From Gnetum montanum (Eukaryota > Streptophyta > Gnetopsida > Gnetales > Gnetaceae): a stretch of DNA of 64,000 nucleotides. The translations under genes and the position numbers were made by a program. Positions 11,936-22,700 of this stretch are shown here, in pieces. The number at the start of each line of letters is the position of its first letter. Position 1 is the stretch's first letter. The DNA lies in contig MNCI01027046.1 in NCBI GenBank assembly GCA_015680685.1, forward strand, positions 1,604,370 to 1,668,369. Direction: 5' to 3'. The notes beneath the pieces were generated by a model that was not told where the DNA came from, did no database searches, and saw only the letters and a program-made list of their open reading frames with translations.

Positions 11936-13747
11936 TAGTTCTCAATTCAGTTGTTGTAGAAGCATGATGTTGGTAGGAGGATTTGTCATGGGAGAAATTT
12001 ATCTCAATGAAGTTCAAATTCTACTAGCCTTTTTGTAGACTTAAACTAAAGAAAGGAAATTTCTTAGTTTTGCCCTTAGTATTGCTCATAAGATCCTCTA
12101 TTTGTACATTCACTGTCCTTATAGCACTCTTCTGTTAAGGTTGTATGGTAGTTCCCCTTGCATGATAGATGGTGGCATAGGTGGTAAAGGATTCGATGGT
12201 TGATTAAATGAAATAGCTACTTTCGGATGCATGTATTGATTAGAGTCCATCCTTGGAGGTGTTTTCCTATGGTATTCTGGTGGGTAATACTAAGGAGTCT
12301 AAATTGTTACGTTACTTGGAGAAATTGGATGCTAGACATAGTATCCATAAGGATTTGATTACTGATATGGGTACTGCTATCATAGTGGTGGCATCACCCA
12401 TGATTGTGGTTGTTGCCACTATTAATTATACTACTTCTGTGGCTATGGATATGCTCCACTAGGGTAGTAAGCTAGTTGGAATGTTTGCCAGTAGTTACCT
12501 TGAGGATAAGGTAACCATTTGAGCATTGTCTTTTTGATGAATCTTGGATTCAAGGCATATGCCCTTATTTCTCATAAATGTGTCATGATAGGGCAACACC
12601 CCTTAGGATGGTCATATTGGCACATAGACCATCCTTCCTCATCATCCAAGCTTGTATTTAAATAGTCTACCCCTAAAGCTACCTTTTCTTTTCATTCGAA
12701 ATCTCGTTTCTTCTTTTTCTTCTTACCTTTGCTAAAGGATTGCCTAGTTCTTTCCTCCACAATTTTTAAAGTTGCTACAAAATTTTCATCTACTAAATCC
12801 CACATCTTCTCTACCTTGTTTACTATATATATAACAAATTTTTGAATAGCTATTATTTTTTTTTCTGTATTACCTCATCCAATGTTTTCTCCTCTTATTG
12901 ATTGCACACTCATGCATCTCTCTTTTTAATGGATGGGTCTCTATTATATTCCTAAGCTAATTCTCTTTTCCTTAGTTCACCTTCTTTCTTTGCCACTTGT
13001 TCAGTAAAACTCTGGATATGATGGGTGGTCATCTCAGATAATTTGCCTATGGCATAAACCCTAAGAATTTCAATGATTTTGTTTTGCATCCCATTGACAA
13101 TGTGCCTAAGTTGCTTCTTTTGAAAAGATCTATGGCTTGGGCACATATGCAGAAGTGAATGGTATCTATCCATTATTGCATCAAGGGATTCATGGGTCCC
13201 GTGCTTCTATTCCCAGATTTTTTTTCTAAGATTGGACACCCAGGAGTAGGTTTGATATTTGTCATTAAAAAGTTAGAGCATGGTACTTCATCTTCTAATT
13301 GATTTTGGTTTTAGTGATCTGTACCAGCTCTTCACCTCTTTGATGACTATCTGAGGGAACACATAAATTTTTTGCAATCACTTTCTATGTTCTATAGGAC
13401 GTAGGCATCATGGAGTGCTTGAAGGTGATGTTATGGTTCTGAATTGTATCCATCCTCAAATCTAGGCATGTTGTTCATGTCTAGCCACTTAATACAACTA
13501 TCCCTTATGTGTCTTGTTGGAATGTAGATGAATTTCCTTATATTGATAATGATATGAGTAACCATCAAGGGTTCTTCATGATCATGGGATTTGTATGCTC
13601 TATTGTACTGGTACCCTATTTGGTACTCATACCTCTCTCTTTCTGCACATCTATCCCTATTTCTTCTTATTTCATGATCTTCATTTTCCTCATCAAAATG
13701 TCTTGGAAAATAATCATGTCAATCATGAGTTTGGCATCACTCCCTAT
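11936..13747 (-). pseudogene. E2 gag, broken
   Basis: The minus strand carries a gag core near 13480-12950, with FNDKYQTYSWVSNLRK near 13260 and a conserved block KQLRHIVNGMQNK to EQVAKKEGELRKRE at about 13120-12960. A CCHC-like knuckle ending HPKGCCP lies near 12600, and a Tyr/Gln/Pro-rich tail runs to about 12000. The same blocks occur in E3, E4, E5 and E6. Stops interrupt every few tens of codons. The amino end is lost at the LTR junction at 13748. Confidence 0.65.
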
Positions 13748-14010
13748 TGATGAGTGATGAGGTACACCTATGCCCAACCATATAAATCACTAAGGTATTC
13801 ATGCACAATCCGATCAAATTCTGTGAACCTATAGTTCTCCAATGCACTAGTTGCTCTAGGAAGTGAAATGGATGTTGAGAATGTTCATTGTCTTTTCAGT
13901 ACCACTTGTGAAGTACAGGTATATGGTTAAGTGTAACTGAGGCACGTGATTTTTATCATTTTGTATTTTATAAGTTTAGTCACCTACAACAAGAATGAAA
14001 GGTAAAGTAA
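13748..14010 (-). repeat. LTR piece (3' half), probably of E2's 5' LTR
   Basis: Minus-strand end ACTCATCA lies at 13748. The upstream part matches the 3' third of other family LTRs (for example 60329-60580). It stops near 14010-14050, where the E3 gene begins. The missing remainder matches 21303-21964, which suggests one LTR split by E3. No primer site follows it. Confidence 0.55.
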
Positions 14011-16513
14011 TTTTAAGATCTAATTCATCTACTACCTAGCTAGCATAACATAAGCATAATTCATCTACTACCTCAAGTTCAGAATTTGCAACTTCCAGTT
14101 TCTCCAACAACTTCTTATGTTCTGCAAATTCTGCTTCATATTTTATGTGGGTGGTTGCTACCTGTTGCTCAAGCTCTGTCTTTGGACACCCTTTTATTAA
14201 CATGGAAAGGTTGGCATATCTCAAGTTCGCCAACTCCATGTATTCTGTCAAATCCTGAATCTACAGGTCCCGACTCTTAACTTCCACCTAGTGGGCGAAG
14301 GCATATGTGTCTAATATGGCCTACCAGTCAGTGTGTTGAGCACTGATAGTATTGATCTGGGCCTTGGCCATATGGATCTCATTCTTAAGGATTTGTTTGT
14401 ACATCCCCACCTAATCTCGGAAGTGCTCCTTCAGCTTTTCATGTTGTTTAGTCTCATTTTACTATGTGCTTATCTCAATGGCTAACTTTTGATGTATGGT
14501 GCGTACCTCCTTCATTAAGAGGGTTCGATTCTCTTTGGCTAAATGGCTTACATCTCGGTTGACCCGGATGAATTGTTCTCGCAATTGATGGAAGTGTTCC
14601 TCGAGAACGTTCTTTTTCTTTTCTACAGTGGTCAACCAAAGGTTGTCAGTCGCAAGCTGTTTATTTTCTTCTTGTAAGCCCTTGAGTGCCTTAAGATGCG
14701 CATGAGTTTGTGCATGTGCTGCAGAGGCATCCCAAACAGCCTTCTCTTTTTCATCAGCCACCTTTTTACTCTTCGCGATTAGCTTGGTTAGTTGCTCAGT
14801 TCTAAAATTATCTAGCTGGTCTGTGGGAACAAATTGCAGAGGGTCTCACTATGCTTCTTGTAAGGCCATGAGCTACTTTTGTAGTTTTTGCACTTCTGCT
14901 TCTGCATGCTTGGCCCTCACTTTTGTTAAGACCAGCTTCCCCTTTGTGTAAATGAGGTCTGACTGAATTACTGTAACATCCTAAGGGATGCCAAATAGGG
15001 ACGTCCATACTTGCCCTGTTTGGAGTAATCAATCAAGCGCATCCCATGTTTCGCAGGAGTCATTGAGGTTCTGACCAAGGTTTGAGCATCCCGTGCTCCT
15101 GTGAGATATACCGGTGGTACAACAAGTACATTGAATGATTCCTTGATGTGGTCTGTAACCACTTCTATAGCTCCCGTGGCATTCTGGTGTTGCATGACCA
15201 CTACAGTGGCCCCTTCACCAGTTTCTAACTACACCTGGAAAGATGTCACGTTTCCTGAGATCTATTGTAACCATCTACTTCCCCCTCCTCCTGTGTGAAT
15301 AGAGACTTCACCCCTTGTGCAATCCAAAGAAACAGTAGGCTGAATGGCATCATCAATGACACGGAAGAGGTTTGCATCATCATAGCTTCCTCAACTAATC
15401 ATCTCAACGATGGCCCTAAGGCGGCTCATCGATGGTCTATAGTCTTGCAGCGGTGGCAACGATCCTGGCCTGTGCTGGGTCCTACTTCCTGTTGTTGGCT
15501 GAGACCTATGCCTAGATGTTGGTTGGGTCTTGCAAGATGAGTTACAGTTGGTCCATCCATCTATTCTTCTTCTTGTTCTGGTCCTAGCTCTTCACCAATG
15601 CTTTTCCTTGGAGCTGGTGCCTTTAGCAATTCGGCATATGAAGTAGTCTAGGCTTTTTAAAGGACATCATTAGTGTACCCCCGAATACCAGCATGTCAGA
15701 AAAGCTTTCTAATAATACAAGAAAAAGGTAGCACCACTTCCCTGTCTTTCATTCCTCGAACCGCCTCAGGATCTCCGTTAAATATAGATGGGGAAGGTTA
15801 GCGTTAACCTTTCCCATCAACACTGCACATCCTCTAGCTGCATACGTTGATATCCTTTTCAAGCCCTTTGTGGGAAAGAGGTGATATGTTCCAATTTTAA
15901 AGTAAATCGTCTCTTCCATCTTCAACTCACCAAATGTTTTATCTCTGCCATAAGCCTTTTCCAACCAATCCTTTCGCACATCGAGGTCTAAACGGGTGGA
16001 TAACTGAGCAACTTTGGACCCTGTATTTGCAAGGTTTAACACCTCTGAAATGGCCTTCATGGAGAAATTAACTACCACACCACAGATATTTACAGTAGTG
16101 CCTTGCTCCCTATTGTGCCAAAATTGATACGTCTCTCCTAGGTACCTGGCACTTCTTTCAGAGAGGATAGGCCATAAGGGAGACCCTGTGAGGTGATCCC
16201 TAATAGCCTCAAGAGTGAACTCTGCAAAAGATTCAAAGTTCAATTCCACAATCACTGTAGTAAATATGGACTTTTCATGGATGGCCTGAACACAATCTTG
16301 GGACAATGTGAGATGTTGCCCCTATTTAGGCGCTGCAGCAGCTCATCCTTCTGCTTGCCCAGACCATTTGGTAGGAGGTTGTTCTTGATGAATGCCAAAT
16401 GATTGCTCCTCCTATTCTGCATGTTGTCCAGCAGGACCTTATCTTCCACCTCTCCAAGATTGTTTACTCCCACATTGAGTAGGACCTTCCTATTGTCCAT
16501 GTTTCAGGGCCAT
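14011..16513 (-). pseudogene. E3 3' gene, coiled-coil protein (copy B), best preserved
   Basis: ATG at 16513 follows a splice-acceptor-like AG and reads MALKHGQ before a TAG. The longest open stretch, 16306-15749 (185 codons), is a globular-looking block with ISEVLNLANTGSK, IYFKIGTYHLFPTKGLKRIS and NLPHLYLTEILRRFEE. Later stretches include a NATGAIEVVTDHIKESFNV block near 15180, shared with EC near 37510, then coiled-coil-like stretches at 14761-14462 and 14251-14036. The latter has YMELANLRYANLSMLIKG, as in copies A and D. No membrane segment or zinc motif is seen. Function is unknown. Near 14036-14080 a short GGTAGTAGATGAATTA segment is duplicated at the junction with the LTR piece. Confidence 0.65.
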
Positions 16514-16741
16514 CTACAATCACATGGGCCAAGCATTAGTAAGGTTGTTTTTTTAAAGTTAAGCTATACCTTACTGCTTGCCTTAATTAATGATCTTATT
16601 TTATCTCCATGTGATCTTGCCTGAAAGTTTGTAATAATGAGTCCCTTTTTACATAGGTGGTTTTTCAATTTTAATTTCCCGGTATACTTAAGGATTAAAT
16701 AATTTTTGGGCACAATTATTCTAAGTTTTATAGCTAATTAC
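16514..16741 (-). other. Putative 5' leader intron of the E3 3' gene
   Basis: On the minus strand ATTTAGG|GTAATTAGC starts at 16741 and GTGATTGTAG ends at 16514, immediately before the ATG. Donor flanks align with EC (TTTTAAGG|GTAAGTATG). It is AT-rich with no frame. Confidence 0.45.
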
Positions 16742-16991
16742 CCTAAATGATGTTCTTTGGGCAATGATAAATTCCAAAAAAAGTTAGGCTCTTTTCGGCA
16801 GCTGTCCCTACCCCACAACCAAGCTGAACACTCTAGGTTCAAGCAGGTTCAAACAGAATTAAAATTGAAGTACCAGCGAGCGAGATATAGTGAGAAAAGC
16901 AAGGGTCACTCAATCATAATTTGTAGAGAAAAAATTCAAAAAATCCCCCATGTGAATGGCAAAAATGATGCTAAGTGTTGCGGGGGGTACC

Positions 16992-17090
16992 TGTTTATAG
17001 GTTGCGGGGATGCGATATCGTGTACGATACATCACGTATGCGATATCACCTCGAACGCACTATCGTGTACGCGATATCACATCCTTAGTG
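16992..17090 (-). promoter_or_regulatory. Putative internal promoter of the E3 3' gene
   Basis: TATAAACA on the minus strand (16999-16992) is preceded by a cassette of GCGATATCGTGTACG-like palindromic repeats at about 17011-17090. Two full GCGATATC cores and a related CACTATCGTGTACG lie within 80 bases. The same kind of cassette precedes TATA in several family LTRs. Confidence 0.5.
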
Positions 17091-18500
17091 ACATGAGGCA
17101 CAACAAAAATACTGAATTTTTAAAGGATTTTCTTGAAATCAACGGTGTAAGCTGAGGACATTGGGCTATTGTTAAGAAGTTCTTGGGTAATTAGATGGTT
17201 TGGAAGACACAAATAATTATGATGGTGTGGATTTTATCACTAAAACCTTGGGTAGTAAGAAAAAGGTTATGTGATAATTCATGGGAACGTTGAGATTCAG
17301 AGGGGTAATAGTAAGGAAAGAATGTTATGAAAAATAAGCTGAGGGTGAGAAATGGTGTGTGTGAGCTATATCATAAGTGAATATTACAAAAGATTACACA
17401 AGTGGATCCTCCCCAAAGCAGGTTCCAACTGATAATGCCCTTGTGTAACCACACTTAAAGTGTCCATGGGCACTAGAAGGGTTAAATGTAATCCGCACTA
17501 ACTCCACAAAACACACACATGTAAATATCACCGGAATGAGGTAAGAATTCCATGTTACACACGACATGAGCTACAATTATACAAACAGTGAGATGAGACG
17601 AAGTATAGAAGGGATTGTAGAGATTGGAACATGAGGTAACTGACCTAGGGCATAGTGAATCCTATGTGTAAAGCATGATTAAGGTGTCATTAACCCATCG
17701 TTCCAAGATCAGAACCAAGTCCATTCCTCTAATCAGTGACATCACATTGTTTCATCTCATGATGAGCAACTATTAGAGTACCATAATAACAATGTGTTCA
17801 ATCACTTGGCGTTTTGTTCAAGGGAGGAGTGATTTTTATTTTGTGACACTTTGTTTTTCTTCTTCTTCTTCTTCTTTTCTTTTTGAATACTAAATCCAGA
17901 GAAGCTACCAACCTTCAAGAATGGGTGCATGTCTTTCCAATGGGACCCTCTAGAACAGCATTGGATTTTTGAGTGCCCTTTTGATTACTCTTACTCCCAT
18001 TTCTCATTAGATCTACAAGGATCTTAGTACAGCCACATTGCATGATAACTCCCACAGACGTCACCAAAGAGAATCCGCAAGTCCCCTTGATGTCACACCC
18101 TAGTCATTCCCTCTTGGTCCATCCTTCTTCATTCTGGGTACAATGAACACGAAATTAATTTTAAGTTTTTAAGAATGTCAAGAATATCATTGTATCTTCG
18201 AACAGAACCTCTTATTTGTAGAGTGGATGAGTGGGTGTAATGGGCTCACTGTCCAAATACTTGATCACTCAAGACATGAAAACATAGAACACACCTCAAC
18301 CAACGATCCACATGAGTGTTTTATTAGTAGATGAGATTACTTACAAAAAATGTAAAAAAAAAAAGACAAAAAGACAAAAAGGTAAAAAGATAAAACAAGA
18401 AATTGAAAAATGAAAAACTGGAAAACAAAAAGTTGTGAAATTAAAAAAATGAAAAGTATTTATTAATCCCGCTTGTTAGTAAAATGGGGGGTATTCCCCA
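17091..18500 (-). other. E3 intercistronic noncoding region
   Basis: No coding match is seen. It shares blocks with EC in inverted orientation, such as AGTGGATCCTCCC near 17401 against GGGAGGATCCACTT near 35220, and the segment at 17560-17620 against 35040-35100. It also holds a (TTC)n run near 17860 and an A-rich tract near 18345-18470, which is the T-rich tract of the coding strand. Confidence 0.6.
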
Positions 18501-18839
18501 TAACTAAATGGTTGAGAGTGGCAAGGATTAATAAATGGAGGATGAGGATCCTTGCATGTTAGAAATATTGGGACTTGGTCGTATTTACCCCATCGGGGTT
18601 CACACACTTGGTTATAATAAGCATAATGGGGCAATTTGTACGATGTAGTTCCTGGATAACAAGTTGACCCACTATGATGTTAGTGACCATTAGATGGTAT
18701 GCAAGGATTGGGTTGTCACTCCCCATTCCTATGTTCATTGGGTCATATTCTTGTTGGAGTGTGAGTTGGCAGCCCTAATGAAGTAACATGAGGTGTTGGG
18801 TTTGAAGGTAAGGGTGCACCACAATGTGGGACTTGTACT

Positions 18840-20391
18840 GAGTTGGAGGATGTAGTGGCCTCTGAATTGTGTTATCCCTTCTTACGGTCATGTTTAAAGA
18901 AGGGATGCTTTGGATGTCAAGGAGGCTTTTCACTGCTGTTGGAAGTAGTAGCACAAGTAATGTTTGTGGGTTGTTGCTGTGGCGTAGACACTTTAGGAAT
19001 AGTTGGTGGTGATGTAGAAGGAGGGAAAGGAGTATAGGCTACACAAGGTGGTGGTTGTGTTGGAGGCATGGGCTGATAGTATTGAGGAGAATGGTACTGT
19101 GGTGAGATAGAGTATGTTGGCCCCGTTGGAGGAACAGGATGTTGAACTTTATAAGCGTTTAGATTCGGATAATATGAAGGGTGTCTCTAGTTTAGGGGTG
19201 GTCTCCCCCACAACTGGGATTGTTGCCACTGTGATCGAACACAGTATCTCTGTACGAACTCTGGATGTAACGTATTTTCCCAATGCTCATGTAAATGTGA
19301 CAAGATTGGGCATTGGCCCTTGGGGTGATCGTACAGGCATATGTTGCATTTATACGTATGATTGGCAGTTGAGCTCTTATTTTCCTTATCCCTTCTTTCT
19401 GATTGTCTACTATTTTGTCCTGCTTCTTGGGTTGTCAAAACTCTATCTCCAATGATATCGATAAATTCTCCACACTTTTGATACATCCATTCCAACATCT
19501 TATTGATCTTTGCCTTGGCTTCTTCTAATGATTGTTGTATCAGCAAATATGGTTCTTTCTCCTTGTGATTGGTTGATTTCTCCTTTTTATGATTATGGAC
19601 CTTTGTTAAGTTGAGATTTTGGTCCCGTTGATGTTTTTCAACACTCTCCCATCTAGCCAATTCTCCTTCTTCTTTTGCTACCCGCTTAACAAGCTCTTGG
19701 ACTTGATGGGTTCATAGTTCGTATAGTTGACCTTGGGCATACATCCCTTGGGTTTCTCTTGTTGCATCACGAAGCCCATCAATGATATGATACGTTAGCC
19801 TTTCCTCGGAAAACCCATGGCCTAGACAATTGTTTAAGAGTGCATAATATCTTTCTAAGGCCATGTTAAAGGGTTCATGTTGTGCTTGTTTCCACTTTTG
19901 GATTTGTTTCCTCAAGGCAGACACTCTTGCGTAGGTTTGATATTTGTCATTAAAGACTTCTACCATTGTTGACCAACGTCGTATTGAATTTGGTTTTAAC
20001 GATCTACACCATACTTTTGCTTGGCCAACGAGTGTCATAGAAAAGAGCTTAAGTTTTTGCCACCTGTTATCAATGTTATTCCATGTGTAGGCATCGTAGA
20101 AGGCTTGTAAATGTTGATGCGGATCTAAGGTAGATGGCTTTCTTTACGATGCCTATGTGAGATTCGAACAGTCTCTTGTATTTGCATGAAGCTTGTAGTG
20201 GCCAGTAGGGGTTCATCGTCATCTTGTAAGTTATGCTTTCGTGCGTTGGGACAATGTTGCCTTTGTTTATGTTTATAAGAAACCCCTACTTCAGGTTGCG
20301 TACTCCAATCTTCATCGTCATATAGTTCATTGGTTCTCCAATGAACTTCCTCACTAGGTGTGGTGTTGTTATCATCTTGTAGGAGAGGCAT
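18840..20391 (-). pseudogene. E3 gag, broken but with long open stretches
   Basis: The minus strand starts MPLLQDDNNTTPSEEV at 20391. The gag core lies at about 20038-19712, with LVGQAKVWCRSLKPNSIRRW and FNDKYQTYARVSALRKQI. A charged linker follows, then a knuckle CNICLYDHPKGQC at about 19335-19297, with spacing CX2CX3HX4C. The tail to about 18840 is rich in Tyr, Pro, Gln, His and Ser. It would bind element RNA and form particles. Only a few stops and shifts break it. Sister genes are in E2, E4, E5, E6 and EC. Confidence 0.7.
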
Positions 20392-20511
20392 GGTTATGAA
20401 ATTTGTGTGTGAATTTATATGTGACTTTTGATAATTATTTCTTTCTAAAAGATTTACCGTTAAGTCCTTTACAATGACTTTGTATGATATAACTAATCTA
20501 GATAACTAGCA

Positions 20512-20532
20512 CCATCCCCAACAATGGCGCCA
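20512..20532 (-). promoter_or_regulatory. Primer-binding site of E3
   Basis: The minus strand reads TGGCGCCATTGTTGGGGA one base after the LTR. The plant tRNA-Asp 3' complement, as I recall it, is TGGCGCCGTTGCCGGGGA; three differences, all transitions. Confidence 0.75.
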
Positions 20533-20533
20533 A

Positions 20534-21302
20534 TGATGAGTGGTGAGGTACCCCTACACTCAACCATACAAATACGAGCGTTACACATGCAATCTGGTCA
20601 AACTCCGCAGACGGACTAGTTGTGGCATCTAGACAGTTAGCCTTAGGTCACAATTCGTTGTCTTCCCACCTGGACTAGTATTAGCTTTGTCACATATGGT
20701 TTAGTCCAGAGTGAGATGTATGATGGGTTTCTAATCTAATGTTATTCCTGAAGGCAATGGAAAGTAATATTAACTAAGCTAGGAGAGAAGGGTGAGAGAG
20801 AATCTAAGCTAGCCTAAATGCAATGTGCATCTGTTCCTTGATTATCAGTACACATCTTGGACTTCGTGCATGACTACCACTGGGATTACCAAGTGCAGAT
20901 CCTAGGTACGCTACTAGGTTACCAAGTAGTCACACTTGAATGCTCGTAATCAAGTCGTACTCATTTTGCATTTTAACATGAGTTTAAGGATGAGAAGAGA
21001 TTAACTAGGAAAGCAATAAATAATAATTAAATAATTAATTAAACTAAGTGAATGCTGCAATGATGAAGTAATCTCAATCTTTATTGCCGGTCATGTGCAT
21101 GTCCAGGTACGTCACACTCAAATAAAGGATGTCGTATAATTACAATCACCACACTACAGGCATACACTAGAAAATAATTCTATCTCTAGAGGGATAAAAC
21201 TGCCAGAGTTTCGCTAAGGGACTAAATCTAAGTGCGAAACAAGGGAGAGCTGCCTCTTATTTATAAAACTGGCAGCAGGTTGCCTCAAATGATGACTCAT
21301 CA
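20534..21302 (-). repeat. E3 5' LTR
   Basis: Bounded by TGATGAGTC at 21302 and ACTCATCA at 20534, 769 bases. TATAAATAAGAGG lies near 21254-21266. The R-region segment AATAAAG with the ATCTTTATT-like motif is present near 21080-21135. It abuts the other LTR piece at 21303. Confidence 0.75.
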
Positions 21303-21964
21303 CTAATCTTTAACTAATCCTAACATAAGCATCTGGTCCCACTTTCCGTACACATCTTGAACCCACGTATCCATTGCTAGGTTACCAAGTGCTATGATAC
21401 TAGATGCATCAAGCAATAACGCTGCTAGGATTACCAAGCAAATACGTGTTACGCTCGAAGCAGATGTACTTATGTATTTAGTCTATCTAGCTTATCTCAC
21501 TTAATTATCTTAATTATGGAAAAACATTAAATAATTAACTAAAATCATTAAATGCATAAATAAATATCTAAACTATCCAGAATGCTACAAGGTTTATCAA
21601 GAAGCTCATCTTTATTGTCGTATACACTGTTGTGCTCAAGTAAAACAATGCTCAAATAAAGATCTATACACTTAATGACTCCTATTGCGGGCACTCAAGA
21701 GAAATATTCTAACTTTCAAATGTAAAAAGTACAAGAGTTCAGCTACTACTATGAATCTCATGCCCATAAACATGGCTACAAGCTCATATTTATAGTTTTT
21801 GCTAAAGTACTACGTTGACAAGGCCTTGTCAACATAGCAAATGCTACGTCGACATGGCCCTATCAATAGGGAAACACCACGTAAACAAGGCCCTGTCGAC
21901 AGGGACCCGTCGACAAGGCCACATCAACGGAGGCCCGTCAATGTGGCACATTGATGCTTCATCA
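21303..21964 (-). repeat. LTR piece (5' part), probably of E2
   Basis: Starts TGATGAAGC at 21964 on the minus strand and has a U3 array of GTCGACAGGG and CCTTGTCAAC-type repeats (about 21815-21945). TATA (CTATAAATATGAGC) lies near 21790-21805. It ends at 21303 against the intact E3 LTR and lacks the final third, which is found at 13748-14010. Confidence 0.6.
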
Positions 21965-22700
21965 TCAATGCTATTACAAAAGAATTTATAGGTGATAAAT
22001 ATGATTATGATATTACATATAGGCAAAAGTTCTTTAAAGCTAAATTAGATAAAATAAAGAACCTTAGACCATTCTTAGATAGCATGGAAGAATGGTATTA
22101 TAGAGGTAAGTTTACACATGATAGGTTTGCTAAGGAACATCTCTAAGGAGCAATGCCACAGCCTTTCTATGACAAATATCATGATGAGCTCCAACAACAA
22201 CAAAAATCCCTTAGAAGACATGAGTTTTAGTGTCATTAGACAATGTTTAGAAAATGTTAATAGGAATATCTGTCATGACATGAAGGCCCCAAAACAAATT
22301 AAACCAATAGAACATAAAATGGGTCATTCCTTCTATCAAGAGATCTATGCCAAGAATTTTGATGACTCTAAGTCACAAAGATCTCAATGTTGTTGCCATA
22401 AGAAAAAAGCTAATAAGAAGCAATGGAGACAAAAATACTCTAATACTAAAGATAAACCATAAGGAGTATTTCAAGGTATGTTCAAACGTAGATAAACCAA
22501 GCTTCATAAGAATGAAATTAAATGTTATATTTGCCAAGGGAATCACTTTGTCCATGAGTGTCCTAAGAAAAACAAGTATCCCAAAAAGGTAAATTTCATT
22601 GAGCATTACAATCTTTTTGAACAATACCATGATTATGTCATCAATGAAAATACTACCTTTAAACCCGAGGATATCCTTATCTAGTCTAGCGAAACTCTGA
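21965..22700 (+). pseudogene. Gag- or pararetrovirus coat-like fragment with CCHC knuckle
   Basis: Plus-strand frames carry a Lys-rich segment (about 22000-22140), a helical segment in another frame (about 22210-22460), then a basic stretch and a knuckle CYICQGNHFVHEC near 22530-22568. After this come Lys-rich sequence and an acidic region (ESDDGD near 22755). The basic-knuckle-acidic order fits a retroelement gag or a caulimovirid coat region; I cannot decide between them. No RT or protease is visible nearby. Frames are broken. It is unlike the gag of elements E1-E6 apart from the short CX2CX3HX4C spacing. Confidence 0.35.

Larger units (their letters stand above)
9800..13747 (-). mobile_element. 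E2: gag-protease derivative of the same family, nested and truncated
   Basis: Reading down the minus strand: gag (13747-11936), an unrelated LTR-like insertion (11930-10830), protease (about 10815-10400), then the same protease-to-end linker as in EC (about 10350-9810), with no RT or integrase. It is cut off at E1's LTR. Its own 5' LTR seems to be split into the pieces at 13748-14010 and 21303-21964 by E3. The primer site and leader are missing next to 13748. Confidence 0.6.
14011..21302 (-). mobile_element. E3: gag plus 3'-gene derivative, pol absent
   Basis: The minus strand reads 5' LTR (21302-20534), primer site (20532-20512), gag (20391 to about 18840), a decayed internal purine tract (about 18508-18493), intercistronic region with palindromic promoter-like cassette, leader intron and 3' gene (16513-14011). 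Gag runs straight into the purine tract, so protease, RT and integrase are missing. The 3' LTR is not seen; sequence passes into the LTR piece ending at 13748. The 3' gene is the least decayed of the four. Confidence 0.65.

Noticed and set aside
16193-16624. Plus-strand frames opposite the E3 3' gene
   Set aside because: The minus strand carries the conserved block shared with E1 and EC; the plus frames are shadows.
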